DNA of 64,000 nt from Streptomyces hayashii (GCF_024539815.1 NZ_JAHHIU010000078.1:124001-188000); one strand, 5' to 3'; shown: positions 7,960 through 17,149, numbered from the stretch's first letter. Notes: generated from the letters alone by a model not told the origin. Made by a program: numbers and translations.

Positions 7960-9645
7960 ATGACGATCACCGTCACGAACCAGAAGCCGGCCGTACTCGA
8001 CGCACTGCACACCATCTCGTGCACCGGTGATTACGACCCGATGCCGGCGATCCAGCAGACCCTCATCGACCCGCTGCTGGAGCCGTTGAACCCCAACGCC
8101 CCGGCGAGCATCACCGACGCCCAGGGCGCTGATCTGACGGGGAACATCCCGGATCTGGTCCTGAGCTGCCTCGGCGACACGCTGAACGTGGCCAGCGAGC
8201 AGACCGTCAAGGAGCTGCTCGGGCAGACCCTGATCAACTTCGACCAGGGCACACCGCTGCCGGTCGCCGAGCTCTTCGCCGTCCAGGCCGGACAGCAGAA
8301 CAAGATGCCCGCGCCCTCCCCGCGGGTGCTCTACACCGCGCAGGCTGATGTCCTCCCGGCCGCGAAGGCTCTGCTGGCGGGGACCGGCGACGAGAGCGCC
8401 TTCTTCGCCTCGATCGCCTACACCTTCCACCCCGACACCCTCGGGTTCTGGTTCCAGTCCTCCGCGGCCTTCGACGACTTCAAGATCTGGCTGTCCCAGC
8501 AGACACAGACGATGGCCAGTGCGTTGCCGCTGGCCACCACCAAGCTGCTCAACGACTTCACGGCCCTGTCCCTGAAGGGGCTCACCGAGTCGCTGCTGGT
8601 GCGCAAGGACGACTCTGACGCCAACGATGAGCACTCCTTCGCCCGCGTGCTCGTGCACATGCTCATGAACTACATCGAGCAGCAGCGGGTCCAGGCCAGC
8701 CAGCAGAACACCGCCCTGGACACAGGCGTCCTGCCGTTCACGATCGGGGAGTTGTTCTGCCCGCGCTCCCTCGTCCTGGTCAACGTCGAGGCCCATGCCC
8801 GGGCCACCGCGGCGAAGATCACGGGGGAGTGGAACCTCATCAACCAGTCGCTGGCCTCGCCGGTGAAGGTCGTCTCGAACACGTCGCTGTCCAAGCTCAC
8901 GTCGCTGCCACGGGCCGCCGCCCGGGCCGCCGCCCTGGGAGCCACGCAGCAACCGGGCCAGCCTGGCAGCCGTAGCGCCCAGGTGGCGTTCCGCAAGCAG
9001 CCGCCGAGCAAGCTCGACCTGCTCAAGGACATCACCCGGGTGCTGCGCCGGATGGGCAAGGTCAACAAGTCACAGAACATCTTCCGCACAACGAAGGCGA
9101 CCTTCCTCAAGGCCAACCGCCGGGACCCGGACGACTGCAACAAGCCCGGCCGGATCACCTCGGTGCAGTACATGCCCGACCTGCACATCTACATCGACAC
9201 CTCCGGTTCGATCTCCGAGGAGAACTACCAGGAGGCGGTCATGATGCTCATCCGGATCGCCAAGAAGCTCAACATCAACCTGTACTTCAACTCGTTCAGC
9301 CACTTCCTGTCCCAGGAGGTGATGCTGCGCACGGAGAACAAGTCGACGACTCAGATCTGGAAGGAGTTCCGCAGGATCCCGAAGGTGTCGGGCGGAACGG
9401 AGTACACCCAGATCTGGCGGTACATCAACGCCAGCCGCGTGCGCCAGCGCAGGCTCTCGCTCGTGGTCACCGACTTCGACTGGCTGCCGCCGTCCACGCG
9501 CCAGGACCACCCGAAGAACCTGTACTACGCACCGTGCTCCGCCATGGACTGGTCGTTCATGGTTGACCTGGCAAAACGCTACGCCGACTCGATGCAGCAC
9601 ATCGATCCGAGCATCCGGCAGAAGCTCCTCGGCATGGTCGTCTGA
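7960..9645 (+). CDS. VWA-domain protein, partner of the MoxR ATPase
   Basis: Probable metal-dependent adaptor for the MoxR ATPase. The 561-aa protein has a helical N-terminal 340 residues and a C-terminal von Willebrand A domain with a complete MIDAS: DTSGS (D413, S415, S417), the downstream Thr in SGGTEYT, and the acidic loop VVTDFDW. Large MoxR-linked VWA proteins of the CoxE/ViaA kind have this layout. The start is an ATG with AAGGAG 11 nt upstream. Its own hairpin follows. The client of the pair is unknown; within this element it could be the replication or transfer machinery. Confidence 0.8.
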   Translation: MTITVTNQKPAVLDALHTISCTGDYDPMPAIQQTLIDPLLEPLNPNAPASITDAQGADLTGNIPDLVLSCLGDTLNVASEQTVKELLGQTLINFDQGTPLPVAELFAVQAGQQNKMPAPSPRVLYTAQADVLPAAKALLAGTGDESAFFASIAYTFHPDTLGFWFQSSAAFDDFKIWLSQQTQTMASALPLATTKLLNDFTALSLKGLTESLLVRKDDSDANDEHSFARVLVHMLMNYIEQQRVQASQQNTALDTGVLPFTIGELFCPRSLVLVNVEAHARATAAKITGEWNLINQSLASPVKVVSNTSLSKLTSLPRAAARAAALGATQQPGQPGSRSAQVAFRKQPPSKLDLLKDITRVLRRMGKVNKSQNIFRTTKATFLKANRRDPDDCNKPGRITSVQYMPDLHIYIDTSGSISEENYQEAVMMLIRIAKKLNINLYFNSFSHFLSQEVMLRTENKSTTQIWKEFRRIPKVSGGTEYTQIWRYINASRVRQRRLSLVVTDFDWLPPSTRQDHPKNLYYAPCSAMDWSFMVDLAKRYADSMQHIDPSIRQKLLGMVV

Positions 9646-9663
9646 CCCTGCTGCCCCATGAAC

Positions 9664-9716
9664 CGCCAAGAGCGGTGCCGTGCAACCAACTCCCCTGGCT
9701 GGCACCGCTCTTGGCG
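9664..9716 (+). terminator. Strong hairpin after the VWA gene
   Basis: CGCCAAGAGCGGTGCC and GGCACCGCTCTTGGCG, sixteen perfect pairs, 21-nt loop. Confidence 0.75.
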
Positions 9717-9821
9717 ACCCCTGACTTTCCCTCTCACTCATCCATATCCCTGCTCGGGACACCGTGGCGCATCCACCCAGCGCGCCACCACGCCGAGCGA
9801 CCCGCACCGAAGGAGGACCCG

Positions 9822-11729
9822 GTGGGTCTCAGCAACTTCACACCCGGCGGCTCCGACGACGACAAGGGCAACGGCGGTGGCGGCAGCTTCCCTCCGCAGT
9901 TCCCGTCCGCGGCCTTGCCGTCCAGCGGTGGCAGCGCCGATGACGTCAAGGAGCTCCTCGTCGACTACAACGAGAAGTTCAAGAACGCCGATCCGACCAT
10001 GTTCCGTGACACGCTCATCGGGCAGGTCCTCTCGGTCATCATCAGCAAGACCAAGCCCAACGCTCTGCTGGTCGGTTCCGCCGGCGTCGGCAAGACGAAG
10101 ATCGTCGAGGACATTGCACGGCGCATCGCGCTCGGCGACGCCCTCATTCCCGACCAGCTCAAGGACTACACGATCTACGAGCTGCCCATCACCAACATCA
10201 TCGCCGGGACCGGCATAGTCGGCTCGCTGGAGGAGAAGGTCAAGGCGATCGTCGAGTTCGCCTCGGACCCCAAGAACAAGGCCATCCTGTTCATGGACGA
10301 GATCCACCAGATCACCGGAGGGTCCGGCAGCCATGGCGACGCCGTCGGCCGCAAGATCTCGCAGATCCTCAAGCCGGCCCTGGCCCGCGGCGACATGTCC
10401 GTCATCGGTGCGACCACCAGCACGGAGTCTCGTGCCTTCGATGAGGACCCGGCCTTCGCCCGTCGCTTCACCCGGCTCATCGTCGACGAGCTGAGCGTGG
10501 AACAGACGCTGGCCGTGATGACCACGGTCCGGCCCGGCCTGATGGCGCACTACCGTCACCAGATCGGGGTCTCCGACGACGTCCTGGCCTCGGTGGTGCA
10601 GATCGCCGAAGCGAACTCCCGGGCTGGCCAGCACCGTCCGGACAACGCCATCACGCTGCTCGACCGGGCGATGGCTGACCGGGTCCTGGAGCAGAAGAAG
10701 CTCATCGTCCAGGCCGAGGTCGCCGGCGACACGGCGCTCGCGCAGACCTTGCGCTCCATTCCGCAGGTGCCGCTGACGAGCACCCGTGTGCTCGATGTGG
10801 CCAAGCGCCTGATGACCGGAAACGCCCAGCGCAAGGACCTCGACGTTGCCGCGCTGAGCGCCACGCTCACCAGCCGCCTGCAGGGCCAGGACGACGTGCT
10901 CGCCAAGCTCACGGACCGTCTGGCCCGCGAAGAGCTCGACCTGTTCCCGACGAAGACGCCCACGACGTGGCTGTTCGCCGGGGCCTCGGGTGTGGGTAAG
11001 ACCGAGGCGGTCAAGATCATCGCTGAGGAGACGACCGGCACCGAGCCGATCATCCTCAACCTGACCGAATTCCACAGCGAGTGGTCGACGTCGAAGATCA
11101 TCGGCGCACCTCCCGGCTATGTCGGATCGGACTCCAACCAGGAGCTCCCGTTCGACACGCTGGAGTCCAACCCCCACCGGGTGATCCTGCTCGACGAGTT
11201 CGAGAAGGCCGACAAGGCCGTGCAGCGCCTGTTCCTCTCGGCATTCGACGAAGGCTACATCCGCAATGCCCATGGCAAGATCCTGGACTTCTCCAAGGCC
11301 CTGGTCATCTGCACGACCAACGCCGCCCGTGATTCGCTCGACGGCAAGATGATCGGCTTCGGCAACAACCCGAAGACCATCTCGAACCAGAGCCTCAACA
11401 AGGCACTGGAGCAGTTCTTCGACGCCGAGCTGCTGGGCCGGTTCTCACTGGTCGTGGGGTTCAACCCCATCGACCGGCAGACCTACCGACAGATCATGGC
11501 CGCCGACTACGAGCGGCAGCGTGAACGGATCGTCGAGGCCAAGCCGCGGCTGGCCCAGGCGCTTCCCGCGTCGATGCCCGACGACGAGCTGCGCGCCATC
11601 GAAGAGACCACCTACGTGGACTCCCAGGGTGCGCGGCCGGCGCGCAAGGCAGTTGCCACCTGGATCGAGGACTACCTGCTCGCTGCCCAGACCGGCGGCG
11701 CAGCCTCGGCATCCCCCTCGGATGACTGA
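9822..11729 (+). CDS. Clp-like protein with two AAA+ domains, no Clp N-domain
   Basis: An AAA+ unfoldase/disaggregase of ClpA/ClpB type, 635 aa. Domain 1: Walker A GSAGVGKT (K91), Walker B ILFMDEIHQI, sensor GATTSTE. Domain 2: Walker A GASGVGKTE (K393), Walker B VILLDEFEKADK, then a pore-like loop and the Clp C-terminal domain. There is no N-terminal Clp repeat domain and no ClpB middle coil; instead residues 1-45 are Gly/Ser-rich. I see no obvious ClpP-binding IGF/L loop. Start is GTG 9822 after AAGGAGG; the frame extends upstream without a better start. It is a distant paralogue of the intein-bearing Clp-like protein at 46005-48914. Confidence 0.85.
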   Translation: MGLSNFTPGGSDDDKGNGGGGSFPPQFPSAALPSSGGSADDVKELLVDYNEKFKNADPTMFRDTLIGQVLSVIISKTKPNALLVGSAGVGKTKIVEDIARRIALGDALIPDQLKDYTIYELPITNIIAGTGIVGSLEEKVKAIVEFASDPKNKAILFMDEIHQITGGSGSHGDAVGRKISQILKPALARGDMSVIGATTSTESRAFDEDPAFARRFTRLIVDELSVEQTLAVMTTVRPGLMAHYRHQIGVSDDVLASVVQIAEANSRAGQHRPDNAITLLDRAMADRVLEQKKLIVQAEVAGDTALAQTLRSIPQVPLTSTRVLDVAKRLMTGNAQRKDLDVAALSATLTSRLQGQDDVLAKLTDRLAREELDLFPTKTPTTWLFAGASGVGKTEAVKIIAEETTGTEPIILNLTEFHSEWSTSKIIGAPPGYVGSDSNQELPFDTLESNPHRVILLDEFEKADKAVQRLFLSAFDEGYIRNAHGKILDFSKALVICTTNAARDSLDGKMIGFGNNPKTISNQSLNKALEQFFDAELLGRFSLVVGFNPIDRQTYRQIMAADYERQRERIVEAKPRLAQALPASMPDDELRAIEETTYVDSQGARPARKAVATWIEDYLLAAQTGGAASASPSDD

Positions 11730-11747
11730 GCAGCCGTCCACATCGCA

Positions 11748-11790
11748 CCGAGCGCTCCCGTTCCGGATGTTCCGGAACAGGAGCGCTCGG
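11748..11790 (+). terminator. Strong hairpin after the Clp-like gene
   Basis: CCGAGCGCTCC/GGAGCGCTCGG with an inner GTTCCGGA/TCCGGAAC stem. Confidence 0.8.
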
Positions 11791-11957
11791 CGTCAAGTCC
11801 GTCGACGACATCACAGCGGCGCTGGCCCGGCCCTGACCAGCATCGCGGGGGCGAACACGCTCCCGCGTCGGGCGGCCGGGCCTGGACCAGACAGCGGCCG
11901 CCGCCGGCCCGGCTCCGAGGGGCCGGGCCGGTGCCACCCCACCGAACAGGAAGTGAC

Positions 11958-12602
11958 ATGACCGAGGAGATCCGGAGCACCGCAGGGCGCCCGATCGGGG
12001 CACGCGGTCTGAAGACTCGCAGCCAACTGCTGCTCTGTCTCGCGGAGTTGCTGGCCGAGCACGGCTATCACGCGACGAGAGTGATCGATGTCGCCCGTCG
12101 CGCGCGTACCTCGCCCGCGACCTTCTATCAGTACTTCGCAGACGTCGACGCGGCCGCCCTGGAGCTGGCCCGGCCCGTGGCGCAGGAGGGAAGCGACGGA
12201 CTGATCTACGCGGAGATCGGCAGTTGGTGGGGCGGCGGGCGTCACGCGGCCGGGAGCACGGTGGACGCCTTCTTCGCGTTCTGGCGGGAGCACGAGGTGG
12301 TCCTGCGGGTGGTCGACCTGCGGGCGGCCGAGGACGACAGCCGGTTCGCCGAGATCCGCCGCCGCATACTCTCCGGTCTCCTGGGGCACCTGGAGTACGC
12401 GATCACCGCTCGTCCGTCATCACCCGGCGCGACGGACGACTCCTTCGCCGCGGCCGAGGCGCTGACGGTGCTGCTTGCCGCGGCCGCCGGGCACCAAAAC
12501 CCCGAGACAGCGGACTCACAGGTGGTTCGCCAGATGCTGGTCGAACTCATCGCCCGGGCCGTGTCCGGCGGAACCGTCGCCGTCCAGCTGCCGACTGCGT
12601 GA
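11958..12602 (+). CDS. TetR-family transcriptional regulator
   Basis: A DNA-binding repressor, 214 aa. The HTH lies in residues about 35-55 (VIDVARRARTSPATFYQYFA), preceded by the usual first helix, with a divergent ligand-binding C-terminal domain. ATG 11958 has AGGAAG 5 nt upstream. No divergent target gene adjoins, so the target is not evident. It stands between two element genes and next to an hsdM remnant, and is probably an accessory insertion. It ends near a small GC hairpin. Confidence 0.85.
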   Translation: MTEEIRSTAGRPIGARGLKTRSQLLLCLAELLAEHGYHATRVIDVARRARTSPATFYQYFADVDAAALELARPVAQEGSDGLIYAEIGSWWGGGRHAAGSTVDAFFAFWREHEVVLRVVDLRAAEDDSRFAEIRRRILSGLLGHLEYAITARPSSPGATDDSFAAAEALTVLLAAAAGHQNPETADSQVVRQMLVELIARAVSGGTVAVQLPTA

Positions 12603-12904
12603 CCCGTCAGGGACGCGAGTCGAGCACGCGATGTCCGACCGGCGACACGCTCGCGGTAGTGACGTGGTGCGCTAACCCCGGCCCAGACGGGCCGGGTACC
12701 CGCCACAACCTTCTCGGGAGTACCGCGTTGGCCGTGACCGCCAATGTGATCGACACGCTGATCGGGCGGCCACGGGCCAGCGACGGCTCGGGCCAGCCCG
12801 CACCTGGCCGGACCGCCCTTCCCCACCAGACGACTTCGGCGCCCCGCCTCCCGGCCGGGCACCACTGATTCCACTGCCCATGGGCCGTGCAAAGGACGTC
12901 CGTC
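12603..12904. other. 302-nt gap with terminator
   Basis: Holds the hairpin CCCGGCCC-AGAC-GGGCCGGG at 12677-12696, which can end the TetR transcript. Beyond it I see no gene; short protein-like stretches may be decayed coding DNA. Confidence 0.4.
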
Positions 12905-13040
12905 ATGCCACTGTCGCTCTCTCAGCTCGAGAGGCACCTGCTGGGCGCCGCCGAGGTGCTGCGCGGCCCGCTGAGCCCGCACCAATATCAGGACTATCTG
13001 CTGCCGTTCGTCTTCCTGAAGCACGCCAGCGACGTACCTC
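12905..13040 (+). pseudogene. hsdM: Remnant of type I restriction methyltransferase N-terminus
   Basis: About 43 residues starting at ATG 12905 read PLSLSQLERHLLGAAEVLRG and YLLPFVFLKHASD, the usual beginning of HsdM (helix, then the LxxLLFLKRxSD motif). The reading frame then dissolves and no SAM-binding motifs, hsdS or hsdR follow. It is a fragment left by deletion or recombination. It cannot encode a methylase. Confidence 0.6.
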
Positions 13041-13077
13041 GCCCCCACGCCCTCATTGCTCAGAAAGGGGGACAGCT

Positions 13078-13332
13078 ATGTCCACCATGCTCCCCAAACC
13101 TCTGCTCCAAGAGCACCGAAAGCGAGCCATGGAGCTCTCCGCCGCGGCCCGAACGAACCTCACCGCCCATGTCCGGAGCACCGATGAACTCCGCGAACTG
13201 GGCCTCATGCTTGGCCTGATCGAGGTCGATCCCGCAGGATCCCTCGTCACGGCCTGTCCCTGGGATCTCGATGCCGACGATGCTGCCGTCGATGGAACCG
13301 ACCGGCGCCGCTCGGAGTCGACCTCGACATGA
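13078..13332 (+). CDS. hypothetical small protein, 84 aa
   Basis: Unrecognised. ATG 13078 follows AAAGGGGG at good spacing. The N-terminal two-thirds are helical (ELSAAARTNLTAHVRSTDEL), the C-terminus is acidic then Arg/Ser-rich. It overlaps nothing and is followed by a run of hairpins. Confidence 0.5.
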   Translation: MSTMLPKPLLQEHRKRAMELSAAARTNLTAHVRSTDELRELGLMLGLIEVDPAGSLVTACPWDLDADDAAVDGTDRRRSESTST

Positions 13333-13355
13333 GGTGAGTTGCCGTTGATGAACGA

Positions 13356-13434
13356 CCGCGCGCCTGGGTAGCGCGCGGTGTCCGGGGCGTGGCTTCGCCA
13401 CATACCCCGGACTCAGGGGCCTAACGGCCCCTGA
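13356..13434. repeat. Cluster of three adjacent hairpins
   Basis: CCGCGCGC/GCGCGCGG (13356-13378), GTCCGGGG/CCCCGGAC (13380-13412) and TCAGGGGCC-TAAC-GGCCCCTGA (13413-13434) lie end to end. They may be stacked terminators or a folded RNA. Confidence 0.5.
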
Positions 13435-13450
13435 CGGGTGGGTTGAGAGG

Positions 13451-13494
13451 AACACGGGCGGGGCTCGTCGGCTGACGAGAGCCCCGCCCGTGTT
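13451..13494. terminator. Very strong GC hairpin upstream of the helicase
   Basis: AACACGGGCGGGGCTC and GAGCCCCGCCCGTGTT, sixteen perfect pairs, 12-nt loop. It insulates the helicase promoter region. Confidence 0.75.
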
Positions 13495-13648
13495 CGTACC
13501 TGCGCCCCCATGGTCCAGCCCTGTCGCTGTGCTCTTCGCTCACCTTCGAGCATTCGACTTGCTGTTAATCTCTTGTCGGAATTGCTATGCGGCGTGATTC
13601 ATGCCTTCTATCAATCCGCCTCTCAATCCACTCAAGAAAGGCAGCGAC

Positions 13649-16447
13649 ATGCCTGTCCTGCTTGATGACCTCGACCTCTCGGCCAATGCCGTTGCTCAGA
13701 AGGCCGTCGACCCGAAGTTCTTCTCCTCGAAGCTCACCGGCAACGGCAAGAAGATCGGCCTGCTCAATGAGTCCTTGCTGCCGATCAACACTGCCACCAA
13801 CACCGCCTACGCCATGGCCACCGATATCGAGGTCAAGCAGAGCTCGACGCAGCATGACATCACCACGACGTCGATCCCGCTCGCGCCGATCACGCGCCGC
13901 GCCCTGAACGCCGGCGGGTCCTTCACCTTGCCGAGCCCGCACGCCGACGACCGCTTCGCTGTCGACACCGCGTCCAGCCGATTCGACGACTGGGACGTCG
14001 CCTTCGACATGACCCCGCAGGCGCTCGTGTTCTACGAGGACAAGTCCGGCGGCAAGTCCACGCGCGACCTCGTCATCCAGTATCGGATGGAGCTGTACTT
14101 CTTCAAGAATGGGCTGCCCGACCCGGAGTACGCGACCGCTGTCTCGCGCTCGGCCGGCTACGGCAACCACGACGCCGCCGTCTTCCTGCAGTGGGACACC
14201 AGCCCGCTGGAGAACGCCCGTGACTACGTCCAGGACGTGCTCACATCCGCCGGCCTGACGGCCTCCAACCTCGGTGATGAGTTTGACGAGTGGATGCGCC
14301 AGTACTCGATCTACGAGCGCATCACGCGCCTGGCCCAGATCTGGGACTCCGAGGTGATTGCCGACGAGGTCTGCCGCTACATCCAGGACATGCCCGCGGG
14401 CCCGACGGAGCAGCAGCTGAATATGCTCGCCGTCCAGCTGCGCTACCTGGAGAACTACAACGTCCCGCTGGAGGCCTACCGCCAGATCCACAAGCAGCTG
14501 GATGCGACCTTCTCCGACCGGATCGCCACGAAGCTGTCGAAGCAGAACCTCAGCCTGCTGATGAACCGCACGCTCGACCACCTGGAGCAGATGAAGCCTC
14601 AGCTGATCGTGCCTGCGCAGCCGGCCACGCCTCCGAATCTGCCGCCCCACCTGTCCAAGCAGCAGCTCGACGCGCTCACCACGCACGAGCCGCTGGTGAT
14701 GACGCAGGCGGGAGCCGGCACCGGCAAGTCGACCGTGATCCTCGAACGGATTAAGTACCTCGAAGCCTGCGGCGTCCCCGCCTCGGACATCACGGTGCTC
14801 TCGTTCACCAACGCCGCAGCCGACAACATCACGGAGAAGAACCCGGACGTCGGCTCGATGACGATCGCCAAGATGATCATCGACATCTACTCGATGAACC
14901 ACCCGAGGCACAAGGTCTCGGCCATCGACACCATCATCAACTCGATCGACATCTTCTACCCGAACAGCCAGTTCGCGGCGACGTTCCGCCACCGCCTGCT
15001 GGAGGTCGACCAGAACAGGACCGGTGCCTTCACGGCCCTGAACACCTTCGTCGAGAGCCACTTCGACGAGGTGATCGCCCTGCTCGACCGTATCGAGCAG
15101 ACGTCGCTGGAGCTGCAGATCATCATCTGCTACCAGAAGATCGACGACATGGCCGAGCCGGCCCACGTGCAGTCGAAGTACCTCATCATCGACGAGGTGC
15201 AGGACAACAGCGTGTTTGAGTTCATCTACGTGCTGAAGTACATCACCAAGCACGCTCAGTCCCTGTTCATCGTCGGCGATGCCTCGCAGACGCTGTACGA
15301 GTTCCGCTCAGCGAACCCGCGCGCGCTCAACACGCTGGAGGGCTCGGGGGTCTTCGCGACTTTCAAGCTCACGACGAACTACCGGAGCAACCAGGAGATC
15401 CTGGACTTCGCGAACGTCGTGCTCGGCGGCCTGGAGACCAACCAGTTCGCCAACATCCAGCTGCAGGCGAACTCGCTCGCCATGCCTACGGCCGACTCGT
15501 TCCAGGAGAAGGTCACCCTGGAGTACCGCGAGGTGGCCAGACTCACCGGGTTCGTCACCCAGGACCTGCAGGCGATCGTGCGTAACACGGTCATCCCCGA
15601 CTACGTGGACAAGTGCCTGGACCGGGGCGAGCAGGTGGCTTTCCTGGCCTACTCGCGCCGCGAGGTGTCCTTGATCCAGGATGTGCTCGAAAAGCGCTAC
15701 CCGGACCGCCACGTCGCCTCTCTGGTCAGCGATCGGGTCTACGCCACGGACATCTTCTCGAAGTACATCAAGTTCTTCTGGAACGACGTCCTGCAGGCAC
15801 CGCCGGCCAACGCCGCGTTCGTGGTCTCCCAGGGGATCAAGGACAACATGGGCAAGCTGACAAAGAACGCTGCCAACGCCAACGTTGAGAAGGCGATCCT
15901 GCGCACGATCTCCGAGTGGTGGATCGAGAACAGCGCGACCATCAACGGCTGGGTCACGCTCTGCCACCAGGGCACGCTCACGCACGTGGCGTTCTTCGAT
16001 CGGCTGCGCGACAACCTGCTCTCCTTCGAGATTCGGCGGAACCAGCAGAAGCTGAACATCAACAAGCAGAAGAACCAGGAGCGCAAGCGGAAGAACCTCG
16101 AGTCCAAGGCCGACCTGGTCGTTTCGACGATCCACGGTGCCAAGGGTCTCGAATTCGACAACGTTGTCGTCCTCTACAGGGAGGACACGAAGATGACCCA
16201 GGACGTCAAGCGGATGTTCTACGTCGCCTTTACCCGTGCCATGAAGAGCCAGTACGTACTCGGCTACGGCACCGTGAAGAACCCGCCGATCCAGAGCAGT
16301 TACGAGCAGATCGTGACGGCTCTGACCGAGCGCGACAAGAGGAACGCCGCTCGCGCCCTCGGCATCGATCCGGACCTCTTGGACGACAACGACAGCGCTG
16401 CTCCCGGCAACACCGAAGATCGCTCTGCGGTCACTGCGGCCGTCTGA
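13649..16447 (+). CDS. UvrD/Rep-like SF1A DNA helicase with novel N-terminal region
   Basis: A 3'-5' superfamily 1 helicase by motif, 932 aa. Motif I AGAGTGKS (K360), motif II LIIDEVQDNS, motif III LFIVGDASQTLYEF, motif IV TTNYRSNQEIL, motif V STIHGAKGLEF, motif VI YVAFTRA. The first 340 residues precede motif I and match nothing I recognise; ordinary UvrD/Rep proteins begin with motif I near residue 25. ATG 13649 follows GAAAGG. The upstream region (13540-13600) is AT-rich with CATTCGACTTG at 13552. It is the probable replicative or transfer-linked helicase of the element, together with the primase. A strong terminator follows. Confidence 0.85.
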   Translation: MPVLLDDLDLSANAVAQKAVDPKFFSSKLTGNGKKIGLLNESLLPINTATNTAYAMATDIEVKQSSTQHDITTTSIPLAPITRRALNAGGSFTLPSPHADDRFAVDTASSRFDDWDVAFDMTPQALVFYEDKSGGKSTRDLVIQYRMELYFFKNGLPDPEYATAVSRSAGYGNHDAAVFLQWDTSPLENARDYVQDVLTSAGLTASNLGDEFDEWMRQYSIYERITRLAQIWDSEVIADEVCRYIQDMPAGPTEQQLNMLAVQLRYLENYNVPLEAYRQIHKQLDATFSDRIATKLSKQNLSLLMNRTLDHLEQMKPQLIVPAQPATPPNLPPHLSKQQLDALTTHEPLVMTQAGAGTGKSTVILERIKYLEACGVPASDITVLSFTNAAADNITEKNPDVGSMTIAKMIIDIYSMNHPRHKVSAIDTIINSIDIFYPNSQFAATFRHRLLEVDQNRTGAFTALNTFVESHFDEVIALLDRIEQTSLELQIIICYQKIDDMAEPAHVQSKYLIIDEVQDNSVFEFIYVLKYITKHAQSLFIVGDASQTLYEFRSANPRALNTLEGSGVFATFKLTTNYRSNQEILDFANVVLGGLETNQFANIQLQANSLAMPTADSFQEKVTLEYREVARLTGFVTQDLQAIVRNTVIPDYVDKCLDRGEQVAFLAYSRREVSLIQDVLEKRYPDRHVASLVSDRVYATDIFSKYIKFFWNDVLQAPPANAAFVVSQGIKDNMGKLTKNAANANVEKAILRTISEWWIENSATINGWVTLCHQGTLTHVAFFDRLRDNLLSFEIRRNQQKLNINKQKNQERKRKNLESKADLVVSTIHGAKGLEFDNVVVLYREDTKMTQDVKRMFYVAFTRAMKSQYVLGYGTVKNPPIQSSYEQIVTALTERDKRNAARALGIDPDLLDDNDSAAPGNTEDRSAVTAAV

Positions 16448-16464
16448 CCAACCGCCGCCACCCC

Positions 16465-16647
16465 ATGCCGCAGGGGCGGGTGTTCTCGACGAGCGAGACA
16501 CCCGCCCCTGCGGTCTTCCGCATTGCACAAACCTACCTCGTCCAATGGGCCATCCAGGGCGAGGTCCTCTTCGCCATCAACGCCCTGGCAGAACGCCAGG
16601 CGCAGCAAGCCGCACCCGCCATGTCCCCCTCCCGCACAGCGACCTAG
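16465..16647 (+). CDS. possible small protein, 60 aa
   Basis: Weakly supported. The frame from ATG 16465 is protein-like from about residue 15 (VFRIAQTYLVQWAIQGEVLF), but its first codons form the helicase terminator and no ribosome site is visible. It could be a short remnant. Confidence 0.3.
   Translation: MPQGRVFSTSETPAPAVFRIAQTYLVQWAIQGEVLFAINALAERQAQQAAPAMSPSRTAT
16468..16513 (+). terminator. Strong hairpin after the helicase gene
   Basis: CCGCAGGGGCGGGTGT and ACACCCGCCCCTGCGG, sixteen perfect pairs, 14-nt loop. Confidence 0.8.
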
Positions 16648-16733
16648 CTAGGCGGAACGGCGGTGTTTGAGCAGCGCCGGGCCTTGCCTCCCGCCTCCAC
16701 CACGCTTTCCCGCCGAAGAACAGGAATCCACCC

Positions 16734-17147
16734 ATGGACTTTCCCGGCCTGGAACTGAAGATCCGCATGACGCTCGTGGCCGGCCCGGACGCGCGTGTCT
16801 TCGTCCCCGTGCGGCTGTACTACACGGACTCCGACCCGTACGCGGTGCAGTTCTCCTTTGACGTCACGCCCGACGAGGTGGTCCGGTGGACGTTCGCCCG
16901 GGAACTGCTCGACCAGGGCCTCATCACACCCGCTGGCATCGGGGACGTGAAGATCACTCCGATCGGTCCTCACCGAAACCGCTGCTTCAGCATCGAACTG
17001 GAATCCCCCGGCGGATACGCCTGCCTTGAAGGGCCGGCAGCTTCCGTGAAGGCATGGCTCGCCAAGACCTTCGAGGTCGTCCCCGCAGGCCGGGAGTCTG
17101 AAACCGTCGATATCGACAGCTTCCTCGACGAGCTTTTGACCCACTGA
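16734..17147 (+). CDS. SsgA-like sporulation/cell-division protein (SALP)
   Basis: 137 aa, the usual length of the family. Diagnostic features: LYYTDSDPYAVQFSFD near residues 29-45, then WTFARELLDQGL and the GDVKI.P....R..SIELESPGG region, and a C-terminal helix ending FLDELLTH. SsgA-like proteins recruit or steer septum and wall synthesis factors in Streptomyces (SsgB brings FtsZ to sporulation septa). No good ribosome site is obvious beyond GAACAGGA. Why a mobile element would carry one is open; steering septa where mycelial transfer happens is a guess. Confidence 0.85.
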   Translation: MDFPGLELKIRMTLVAGPDARVFVPVRLYYTDSDPYAVQFSFDVTPDEVVRWTFARELLDQGLITPAGIGDVKITPIGPHRNRCFSIELESPGGYACLEGPAASVKAWLAKTFEVVPAGRESETVDIDSFLDELLTH

Positions 17148-17149
17148 GC

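Noticed and set aside
9822..11729. Type VI secretion ClpV identity for the Clp-like protein
   Set aside because: No other T6SS genes, and the host is a monoderm actinobacterium; the ClpA/B-type motifs alone do not support it.
12224..12868. Plus-strand ORF overlapping the TetR gene
   Set aside because: Arg/Gly-rich shadow of the TetR frame with no ribosome site.
13356..13494. CRISPR-like repeat array
   Set aside because: The hairpins differ in sequence and spacing; no regular direct repeats or cas genes.
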